5,810 nucleotides of DNA from Methylobacter sp. (lineage in GTDB: Bacteria > Pseudomonadota > Gammaproteobacteria > Methylococcales > Methylomonadaceae). Of the stretch, positions 1-5,205 are shown piece after piece. The notes under the pieces are model-generated. The model ran no database searches. It had not been told where the DNA came from and saw nothing but the letters and a program-made list of their open reading frames with translations. The stretch spans positions 1 to 5,810 of the forward strand of contig PMJA01000173.1 in the NCBI GenBank assembly GCA_003158415.1, in the 5' to 3' direction. A program made the position numbers and the translations under genes. How positions within the stretch are numbered: the stretch's first letter is position 1; each line of letters begins with the position of its first letter.

Positions 1-464
1 CCGCCCAGGCCTGAGATCAAATGATTGATGCAAAAGGCTGCGGCTTTTTTCGCCGCCGAATCTTCTTTGCGACTGCGTTTAACTGCATGCACGATTTGCG
101 CGCCCGCGCGCCACTTGTCGAGCATTTCCGGTATAAAGCCGGGCGGATGCTGTAGATCGGCATCCAGGATGATCACCGCCTGACCTGCGGCATGTTCCAG
201 CCCCGCCAGCATGGCCGCTTCCTTGCCGAAATTTCGGCTTAAGGAGACGCCTTTGATTCTGGGTTCGGCCTCGGCAAGCTCGGTTATTTTCTGTAAGGTT
301 TGATCGCGGCTGCCGTCGTCGACGATGATGATTTCCCACGAGCTTTCGCAAGCGCCGATAATTTCGGCGATGTGGGTGACGGCTTCTTTGATGCCCTGGC
401 TTTCGTTATAGGCAGGAATGACGGCGCTGATGACGGGGCGGCTTGCTGTGCTTATTGATGTCAT
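1..464 (-). CDS. GT2 family glycosyltransferase, GtrB/DPM1-like (3' end outside window)
   Basis: The first 154 residues of a family 2 glycosyltransferase; the rest lies beyond the left edge. GT-A fold motifs are visible: PAYNE (residues 18-21 plus E), the nucleotide-binding VDDGS (48-52), the SLSRNFGKE signature (74-82) shared with GtrB/YfdH, ArnC and DPM1-type enzymes, and the metal/catalytic DADLQHPP (101-108). Enzymes with this pattern move a sugar from a nucleotide donor to undecaprenyl or dolichyl phosphate on the cytoplasmic face. The usual C-terminal pair of membrane helices would fall outside the window, so carrier specificity is inferred. The start ATG lies 11 bp after the deacetylase stop with no strong Shine-Dalgarno, which suggests coupled translation as the last visible gene of the operon. 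By context it probably loads an N-acetylhexosamine onto undecaprenyl phosphate, like Francisella FlmF2. The sugar cannot be read from sequence. Confidence 0.92.
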   Translation of the reverse strand, partial: MTSISTASRPVISAVIPAYNESQGIKEAVTHIAEIIGACESSWEIIIVDDGSRDQTLQKITELAEAEPRIKGVSLSRNFGKEAAMLAGLEHAAGQAVIILDADLQHPPGFIPEMLDKWRAGAQIVHAVKRSRKEDSAAKKAAAFCINHLISGLG

Positions 465-475
465 GTCTTAATAAT

Positions 476-1306
476 CTACAGTTGATAATGGCTCAAATGG
501 ATGCCGAATTTTTCATACAAGGCCCGGACTTCCGGACTTAGCAATAACGCCAGCTCCCCTTCCCAGTCATGATAGGACAGCAACCGGGGATCTGAAATTT
601 CAGCGGTGTCAAAACGGCCGGGATGGCACATCAGTTCATAGCGTTGACCCGGTTTCAGTTTGGCAAAAACCGTCGCCAAATAATTGTAATCGAGTTTGCC
701 GCTACGACTTAAGCCTAAAAACAGCGGCGTGTTTACCTTAAGCCGTCGCTGATTGACAGCCTGCATAGTTTGCATCAGCGTGTTGCGGATCAACGCCGAA
801 ACGCCGAAAGGCGCGAGCCATTCGGCTTGGGTCAGCCGCACCTGGGGAATGTCATAGTCCCTAGCCAGTTCCAACGCCAGCGGAAACAAAACCGGCAGCA
901 TGTGTATATGTTCATGGGAATTCAAAAACCGCAAGTTTTTACCCCGGCAGGCCTCGATTTGCGCCCGCCATTCGCCCCGGACATCGTCCAGGCTGATTTT
1001 GCGGGTCATCAGCATGGCGCTCATGGCATAAGCGTTGGGGAAACCGCCATGCCAACGCGCCAGCTTGTCGGCCATGACCGCCGTCAACGGCTGTCCGAAC
1101 GTCAAGTTCAGATGCACGCCTACATCCAGATTATCAACGCTATCTAACCATTCCAGCTGGGCAGCTAAATCGGGGCTATTCGCCAAAATGCCGGTGGCGG
1201 TGACTGCGCCGGATCTCGCCGCTTCCAATATGCCTTTGCTGATGCATGGGTAATAACCGTAGTCATCGGCGTTGATGATGAGCTGGATAGGCTCTTTAAC
1301 CATCAT
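476..1306 (-). CDS. YdjC/ChbG-family carbohydrate deacetylase (NaxD/HpnK-like)
   Basis: A complete protein of 276 residues, normal for the YdjC/ChbG family, with no signal peptide. Family motifs: NADDYG near the N-terminus (residues 12-17; D14/D15 catalytic/metal), HLNLT (H65), HEHIHM (131-136; metal-ligand histidines) and CHPG (H228). Family members remove N-acetyl groups: ChbG from chitooligosaccharides, HpnK in hopanoid loci, and NaxD from undecaprenyl-phosphate-GalNAc in Francisella lipid A modification. Because it sits between an ArnT-like transferase and a GtrB-like transferase, the NaxD role (deacetylating a lipid-linked amino sugar) is the best inference. HpnK is the main alternative, but no hopanoid gene is visible here. 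The start ATG overlaps the upstream stop as ATGA. A purine-rich GGATGGAAG lies directly upstream, and a second ATG follows at once, so the true start could be one codon later. Confidence 0.92.
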   Translation of the reverse strand: MMVKEPIQLIINADDYGYYPCISKGILEAARSGAVTATGILANSPDLAAQLEWLDSVDNLDVGVHLNLTFGQPLTAVMADKLARWHGGFPNAYAMSAMLMTRKISLDDVRGEWRAQIEACRGKNLRFLNSHEHIHMLPVLFPLALELARDYDIPQVRLTQAEWLAPFGVSALIRNTLMQTMQAVNQRRLKVNTPLFLGLSRSGKLDYNYLATVFAKLKPGQRYELMCHPGRFDTAEISDPRLLSYHDWEGELALLLSPEVRALYEKFGIHLSHYQL

Positions 1307-3135
1307 CTTCCATCCAGAATGCGGGCGTGATACAGCGTGTTTAACCGATAGTGTTTAACTGGCTCCAGTCGCAGCTTGGCGGCTTCGGGCAGACTGACCA
1401 TGACTTCGTCCTTGACCACATAAAAATCGTGATTGGTCTCGGTCAAGCTGGCCTGCAATTCGGGTATCCCAGTCAGCTGTACGGCCTTGCCCTGCATATA
1501 AAATTGCGCCGAATATGGCCTGTCACCGAAATAGACCAAGCGTTCGTCAGCGAGCGATGCCATCCGGTAAGCTTCCACCAACGGTTTTTGCGACCTGAAA
1601 AAGTCCAGATCGGGACAATGGTAAGCAATCACCAAGCCGAAAAAACCCAGCGGCACGCACAAGGCAATCGCCGTGCGGTATTTGGAACGTTGCGGCTGCC
1701 AATCAGCCAGCAGCAAGGCAAAGCCCGGCAGACCTGGCAACGGATAAGTCCAGATAATGTTGGCCGAAAGCGTGAAGAACAGCAGCGGCGCAGTCATCCA
1801 CAGCAAGCAATACAAGCGCCAGCCGTCGATAGACCGCAGCAAGGCTAGCGGCTGCTTTTTAACAACAGAGGTGATTACTATTTTCAAGAAAATCAAAGAC
1901 CAGGGGAAAGCTGCGCCCAGCCAATACAGCCAAATTTTTCCGCGCGGCTGGGCATGGCCGTTGCCGTAAAGATCACCCGTCCAACCGCTCTCGGTGAAAC
2001 GTTTCCAGTGTTCGCCGATAATAAAATATTCCAAAAAGCCGGGGGTTTTATGTTCTGCGATCAAAAACCAGGGAACGCTGATTGCCAGCATCAACGATGT
2101 GCCTTTGATCCAAGGGATGCGCTGCCAGATGCGCTTCCATTCGCCGGTAATTAAAGCCCAAAGTCCGATACTTATGCCTGACAATACGACGGCGATAGGG
2201 CCTTTAGCCAGCAGGCCGATACTTAAGCCTATGAAAAATAGATAGCCCCAGTAAGATTTATTACCGTCACGCAAGGCCAGCCAGAACGAGGCGATAGCCA
2301 GCGTGATGCCCAGACTCATGCAGACATCCATCGCCACCGTGCCGGACATCACGAAAAACGATACGGTGCTGGCGAGAATAATGACTGTACCACAGGCATA
2401 TTCCAGGCCGCGCTGGACTTTAGCCAGATGAAAAATAATCCAGATGACGCCCAAACTCAATAAAAACGACGGCAACCGGGCGGAAAAATCGTTGATGCCA
2501 CCCAGCCATAAACTGGAAGCGGTCAACCACACCGTCATCGGCGGCTTGCCCCAAAAAGGCACGCCGTAATCAATCAACGGCGTCACCCAGTTTCCGGTCT
2601 CCAACATCTTGCGGCCCATTTCCGCATAGCGGGACTCTGAAGGATCATACAACGGATAAAGCCCTAACGACAGCGCCCGTAGGGCTAACAACGTTGCGAA
2701 CAAACCGAAGCCGGTAAAAATCTTTTTTAGCACTGACTTGGGTTTATCATCGATAGTATTTCCCGAAATATCCATTTGAAAAGTCCAAAAACTGTTGGCA
2801 AAGAAATTCCAGATCAAAACCACGGCGGTAGTAATAACCTGAGCATAAAGATAATATAAATGGTGTGTCAACGACGCCATCAACAGCAGGTTTAATCCTA
2901 AACCCAAGGAGGCGATTAACGCGAACTTCGGAAAGGTTTGAGCATGCGACTGCTGGCTTTTGAAAGTCAGCTTGTAATTTAAGCAGTAATTGACCAGCAA
3001 ACCCGCCAAAGCGCCCCAACCGGAAGCGGCTACCGGGTTGAACTTGTAAAATTCAACCAGCACATAAAGTATCGAATAATGCGCCAATGTCCCTATCGCG
3101 CCCACTAGGGAAAAAGCCATGAATTTAATAATCAC
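1303..3135 (-). CDS. GtrA-GT39 (ArnT/PMT-like) fusion membrane glycosyltransferase
   Basis: A 610-residue polytopic membrane protein with two joined modules. Residues about 1-120 form a GtrA-like domain with about four helices (roughly 5-29, 34-56, 69-91, 95-117). Both family repeats are present: N-Y-x2-N-Y-x2-TF at 49-58 and N-F-x2-N-x3-TF at 110-119. GtrA proteins are thought to flip undecaprenyl-phosphate-linked sugars. After a polar linker (121-138) comes a GT39 domain with the first-loop motif DPSESRYAE (164-172; acidic D164 and E167), FWGKPPMTVWLTA (194-206), an acidic AMD (268-270), LLAKGP (308-313) and a C-terminal periplasmic-type tail (about 505-610). GT39/ArnT enzymes move a sugar from a polyprenyl phosphate to a periplasmic acceptor. 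The start is GTG; an ATG five codons inside (3118-3120) is the alternative. GTG keeps the short IIKF lead-in common in GtrA proteins. Neither start has a clear Shine-Dalgarno. The acceptor (lipid A, O-antigen or protein) is unknown. Confidence 0.93.
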   Translation of the reverse strand: MIIKFMAFSLVGAIGTLAHYSILYVLVEFYKFNPVAASGWGALAGLLVNYCLNYKLTFKSQQSHAQTFPKFALIASLGLGLNLLLMASLTHHLYYLYAQVITTAVVLIWNFFANSFWTFQMDISGNTIDDKPKSVLKKIFTGFGLFATLLALRALSLGLYPLYDPSESRYAEMGRKMLETGNWVTPLIDYGVPFWGKPPMTVWLTASSLWLGGINDFSARLPSFLLSLGVIWIIFHLAKVQRGLEYACGTVIILASTVSFFVMSGTVAMDVCMSLGITLAIASFWLALRDGNKSYWGYLFFIGLSIGLLAKGPIAVVLSGISIGLWALITGEWKRIWQRIPWIKGTSLMLAISVPWFLIAEHKTPGFLEYFIIGEHWKRFTESGWTGDLYGNGHAQPRGKIWLYWLGAAFPWSLIFLKIVITSVVKKQPLALLRSIDGWRLYCLLWMTAPLLFFTLSANIIWTYPLPGLPGFALLLADWQPQRSKYRTAIALCVPLGFFGLVIAYHCPDLDFFRSQKPLVEAYRMASLADERLVYFGDRPYSAQFYMQGKAVQLTGIPELQASLTETNHDFYVVKDEVMVSLPEAAKLRLEPVKHYRLNTLYHARILDGR

Positions 3136-3332
3136 AGCAGTCTATTGTCGGCTATATGAAAGGGAAGGATCATGTTTTAAAAACGATAAGGGCGGATAAA
3201 GAGTTGCAGGCATTCTAAGTAAAGATGGGGTCAAAAGCAAAAATAGCTGTCAATTCGAATGACGGCGACCAAAACATACAGCGATTCGCCGCGAAGGGCA
3301 TTCAATAATGAGTTCCTTCAATTCGTACATAA
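3136..3332. other. Intergenic region between the reductase and the glycosyltransferase operon
   Basis: This 197-bp gap holds the candidate promoter for the downstream operon. It also holds a 26-codon minus-strand ORF (3250-3330) that starts 2 bp after the reductase stop. Two small palindromic spots are present: GTCAATTCGAATGAC at 3249-3263 and TTCGCCGCGAA centred near 3290. On the minus strand the first is followed a few bases later by a run of five T, so it could be a very weak terminator for the upstream pair. The 4-bp outer stem is too short to call one. No RNA gene was recognised. Confidence 0.5.
3212..3240 (-). promoter_or_regulatory. Candidate sigma70 promoter for the glycosyltransferase operon
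   Basis: On the minus strand TTGCTT (3235-3240) and TAGAAT (3212-3217) are separated by exactly 17 bp. The -10 matches the consensus at 5 of 6 positions and the -35 at 3 of 6. Transcription would begin near 3205, giving a leader of about 70 nt before the GTG start at 3135. It lies in the gap between the reductase and the transferase, where a separate promoter is expected because the 197-bp spacing is too wide for tight coupling. A TTGACA slightly upstream (minus strand, near 3247-3252) has no good -10 at the right distance. Confidence 0.4.
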
Positions 3333-4163
3333 TTAAACCTTTCGAAGCAGCGCATCCAGCCAGGACATAGGCAGTATGCGTTTTAGAAATCCAAACAAAT
3401 ACGTGGGAAAAGTCACGTAATAGCGCAGTTTAGGGCGCTTAGCTTCCAGAGCGTGTATTACTTTTTCGACTACCGCCTGGGCAGGCAAGGTAAAGGGAGC
3501 GGCAGCGCCTTCTTTTTGCAGACGCGCTTCCATTGCATCATAAGCGGCTTTATGAGAACTATGTGTAGGATCTATATTTTTTTGATACAGGACGTGTGAG
3601 TTTTTTCTAAAGTCGCTCAAGATAGGCCCCGGCTCTATCAGTGAGATGTGGATATTCGCGCCGTAAAGCTCCAGGCGCAAGGTATCCGCCAGACCTTCCA
3701 GCGCAAACTTGCTGGCGTTATAAGCGCCGCGATAGCGCATGGCGACCAGCCCCAATATCGAGCTGTTATAGATAATCCGGCCATGACCCTGTTTCCGCAT
3801 CAGCGGTATGATTAGATTAGTAAGCTCATGCGTGCCAAACAAATTGGTTTCAAACTGAAGCCTGAGCACATCGCGGCTTAAATCTTCAACAGCGCCCGGT
3901 TGGCCAAAAGCGCCGTTATTAAACAATGCATCAATCTTACCGCCGGTTAATTCAATGGCCTGATTGACAGCGTTTTGTATGCTGGCGCTATCCGCCAAAT
4001 CCAGCTGTAATGAGGTAAACCCTTCCTGCGTTAATCGATGCACATCATCTATCTTTCTTGCCGTAGCAATAACATGATGGCCTCTTTTTTTTAATGCGAT
4101 GGCCGTACTGTAACCGATGCCGGAAGAACAGCCGGTCATTAATATTGTTTTTGATAAACTCAT
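3333..4163 (-). CDS. YbbO-like short-chain dehydrogenase/reductase
   Basis: A complete 276-residue classical SDR, slightly longer than the 250-residue norm because of a C-terminal extension like that of YbbO. Seen motifs: cofactor-binding TGCSSGIG (10-17), the acidic LDLAD (54-58), a variant NNGA (82-85) where NNAG is usual, N107, the catalytic serine region NSS (133-135), YNASK (Y148, K152) and EPGP (177-180). A33-R36 (TARK, no acidic residue at the end of beta-2) favours NADP(H). Overall layout, including the RKxDDV stretch, the SLIEPGPI segment and the C-terminal KRxLPxxxxD pattern, resembles E. coli YbbO, an NADP-dependent aldehyde reductase; this similarity is from memory and was not aligned. 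The substrate is unknown. The start ATG has AGGG five bases upstream, which overlaps the stop of the preceding gene. It follows that gene by 7 bp, so the two are probably co-transcribed. Confidence 0.93.
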   Translation of the reverse strand: MSLSKTILMTGCSSGIGYSTAIALKKRGHHVIATARKIDDVHRLTQEGFTSLQLDLADSASIQNAVNQAIELTGGKIDALFNNGAFGQPGAVEDLSRDVLRLQFETNLFGTHELTNLIIPLMRKQGHGRIIYNSSILGLVAMRYRGAYNASKFALEGLADTLRLELYGANIHISLIEPGPILSDFRKNSHVLYQKNIDPTHSSHKAAYDAMEARLQKEGAAAPFTLPAQAVVEKVIHALEAKRPKLRYYVTFPTYLFGFLKRILPMSWLDALLRKV

Positions 4164-4170
4164 GTCGGCC

Positions 4171-4761
4171 CTAGGGTGTTAAGTCTTGTTCCCGAAAATA
4201 AAAAAACTGCCCGCTGCTGCAATTGATTAAAAACATCAGCGCGTCTTGGATGCTCTTGCTATGCAATTCGACCGATTCAACACGACCGCACCGGCCAGAC
4301 GCTAGCGCTTTTTCTGCGGCCAGTCTTCTTAGTCGTTCAATGTCAGCCAATCTGGACTGGTGGATCTTGACTAAAGCCGATAGTTTTCCAGGCATATAAG
4401 GCGGAATAGCGTAAGCTGAAAATTTGTCCGGATTGTTTTTGATGAGCGACTGATTTTTTGCGCTTTCATTCATAACGTCCCGGTTGGCGTCCGCTTGTTT
4501 TTTCAGCGCTTGCTCTTGTTCCAGAGCTTGTTTTTCCCGTGCGGCCTGTTGTTCTTTTTGCGCTAAAGCCTGTTGCTTGTTTTTGTCATCCAGATTAGTG
4601 GCGGTGCCTGTTTTAATATTGATTTCAACATTGCTCCGCCCTGTTTGGCAAGGCGTTGAACGGTATTCTGTAGTACCGTCGCCCCCGGTACATTTATAAA
4701 TACCGGCAGCGGCGGCATAGACTGAAAAAAGGCATCCCAGTATAAGCAGCATCAATTTCAT
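4171..4761 (-). CDS. Exported DUF4124-domain protein with coiled coil and Cys-containing C-terminal region
   Basis: A 196-residue protein of unknown function. Residues 1-19 form a signal peptide (K2, hydrophobic core, AAAA before G20), so it is likely periplasmic. C10 follows LILG, but the stretch before it is short for a lipobox, so ordinary signal peptidase cleavage is favoured. Residues 20-42 match the DUF4124 pattern: IYKC, then DG, then EYRSTPC. C24 and C38 probably form a disulfide. Residues about 59-105 are rich in Q, A, K and E with no proline, giving a likely coiled coil. The C-terminal part (about 115-196) is a compact region with two more cysteines (C158, C181) and an aromatic FFYF patch (186-189). 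DUF4124 proteins are common in Gammaproteobacteria and Betaproteobacteria and have no defined activity. A good Shine-Dalgarno (AGGAAAG) lies about 5 nt before the ATG. The gene leads a probable two-gene operon with the reductase, although their functions are not obviously linked. Confidence 0.88.
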   Translation of the reverse strand: MKLMLLILGCLFSVYAAAAGIYKCTGGDGTTEYRSTPCQTGRSNVEINIKTGTATNLDDKNKQQALAQKEQQAAREKQALEQEQALKKQADANRDVMNESAKNQSLIKNNPDKFSAYAIPPYMPGKLSALVKIHQSRLADIERLRRLAAEKALASGRCGRVESVELHSKSIQDALMFLINCSSGQFFYFREQDLTP

Positions 4762-4803
4762 ATCTTTCCTCAGTGATACCCATGCAAATAAAGTCTTAAG
4801 AAT

Positions 4804-4832
4804 ATTATATGCGATTTTAGGTATTTAGGAAC
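4804..4832 (-). promoter_or_regulatory. Candidate promoter for the DUF4124-reductase pair
   Basis: A perfect TATAAT lies on the minus strand at 4804-4809, giving a predicted transcription start near 4797 and a leader of about 36 nt. The -35 position at 17-bp spacing reads GTTCCT (4827-4832), a poor match, and there is no TG extension. Activity may therefore need an activator. Just upstream, CCTAAAT and CCTAAAA recur in tandem at 8-bp spacing inside an AGGT/ACCT inverted repeat, a possible but unproven operator. Confidence 0.5.
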
Positions 4833-4860
4833 CTGATTAGCAAGATGTCTCAGCCAGTAA

Positions 4861-4915
4861 TGTAGGGGCAGGTCTTGTACCTGCCCTCAGAGCAACCACA
4901 AGAGATTGCCCTACA
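4861..4915. repeat. Degenerate double-hairpin intergenic repeat (REP/MITE-like)
   Basis: The element begins TGTAGGGGCA and ends TTGCCCTACA, so its ends are inverted repeats (TGTAGGG/CCCTACA exact). Inside are two hairpins. The first is GGGCAGGT (4866-4873) with ACCTGCCC (4879-4886) around a 5-nt CTTGT loop. The second is weaker: GCAA (4892-4895) with TTGC (4906-4909). The layout matches from memory a dispersed bacterial intergenic repeat of the form TGTAGGGGC...GCCCCTACA with two GGGC/GCCC arms. The second arm here has substitutions (GAGCAACC, AGAGATTG) and appears to have lost one C near the end, so this is an old copy. No T-run follows either hairpin, so it is not a typical intrinsic terminator. 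Confidence 0.6.
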
Positions 4916-4916
4916 G

Positions 4917-5054
4917 TTATTTACTTAACGCCTTGCGCAAATCATCCAAAAAACTTTTACCCACCGCCAGTTCAGCGGAAGAATTGCGGAACATGATATT
5001 GTGGCCCTCAGCCTTAAAACGTTTCGGACGGGCAGCATGCCCCGTCCGGCTGGG
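4917..5054 (-). pseudogene. Possible C-terminal gene remnant (start-less open frame)
   Basis: A minus-strand frame of 45 sense codons lies between two stops (TAA at 5055-5057 and TAA at 4917-4919). It has no upstream ATG, only an internal one that would give 25 residues with no Shine-Dalgarno. The last 30 or so residues read like a real protein tail: EGHNIMFRNSSAELAVGK followed by an amphipathic SFLDDLRKALSK and a stop. The N-terminal part is encoded by the perfect hairpin at 5025-5048 and looks unrelated. This suggests the 3' end of a lost gene, cut off where the hairpin sequence joins. The parent family was not recognised. The stop codon lies 1 bp from the edge of the double-hairpin repeat. 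A chance open frame of this length remains possible. Confidence 0.3.
5025..5048. repeat. Perfect 8-bp-stem hairpin
   Basis: CGGACGGG (5025-5032) and CCCGTCCG (5041-5048) are exact inverted repeats around an 8-nt loop that contains GCATGC. An alternative inner pairing GGGC/GCCC across AGCAT is also possible. The stem is G+C-rich, but no T-run follows on either strand: the plus strand continues GCTGGG and the minus strand AAACG. A rho-independent terminator is therefore unlikely. A GCATGC also occurs about 45 bp to the right (5085-5090). It may be a dispersed palindrome that interrupted the open frame around it. Confidence 0.6.
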
Positions 5055-5172
5055 TTAAAAACTTGAACATCGAGTAATAGCCAAGCATGCGGGAACCTTT
5101 CCGTAAAAAGATTGTTTATAAGGGAGCGCGGCAACAGAGGAGCCGTTTTAAGCGCATTTTTGATAATTGGGA

Positions 5173-5178
5173 TACAAT
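5173..5178 (+). promoter_or_regulatory. Possible moxR -10 element
   Basis: TACAAT matches the sigma70 -10 consensus at 5 of 6 positions and lies 27 bp before the first moxR ATG. The -35 region at 16-18 bp spacing (around AAGCGC) does not resemble TTGACA. The call therefore rests on the -10 and the location only. Confidence 0.3.
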
Positions 5179-5205
5179 AAATCTTAGGTGCCACGTTTCC
5201 TTACT

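Larger units (their letters stand above)
4762..5205. other. Divergent intergenic region between the DUF4124 gene and moxR
   Basis: This 444-bp stretch separates a minus-strand operon from plus-strand moxR. From left to right it holds the DUF4124 promoter and leader, a degenerate double-hairpin repeat (4861-4915), a start-less protein-like open frame on the minus strand (4917-5054), a strong hairpin embedded in that frame (5025-5048), and an A+T-rich stretch leading to moxR. The longer minus-strand frame at 4925-5194 shows no domain or credible composition and is not called a gene. The hairpin and the broken frame suggest old insertions or decay of a gene here. Confidence 0.6.

Noticed and set aside
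79..351. 90-residue minus-strand frame
   Set aside because: It is an arginine-rich out-of-frame reading inside the GT2 gene, whose own frame carries all the family motifs.
1351..1848. 165-residue plus-strand frame
   Set aside because: It is antisense to the GT39 domain, Q/R-rich, with no domain pattern.
2747..3019. 90-residue minus-strand frame in the GtrA region
   Set aside because: It is an alternative frame of the same strand. The GtrA frame has the two N-x-x-N-x-x-x-TF-type repeats and membrane helices.
3249..3263. GTCAATTCGAATGAC as a rho-independent terminator
   Set aside because: The outer stem is only 4 bp with a mismatch inside, and the T-run is short and offset.
4484..4699. Low-complexity repeated TTGTTTTT-type DNA in the DUF4124 gene as a tandem repeat
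   Set aside because: It is explained by the Q/A/K-rich coiled-coil codons and has no constant unit.
4866..4886. GGGCAGGT/ACCTGCCC hairpin as a terminator
   Set aside because: There is no T-run on either strand, and the flanking genes point away from it, so no transcript needs to end there.
4925..5194. 89-residue minus-strand frame in the intergenic region
   Set aside because: It has no recognisable domain or Shine-Dalgarno, its composition is odd, and it runs through the hairpin. The neighbouring frame gives a more protein-like tail.
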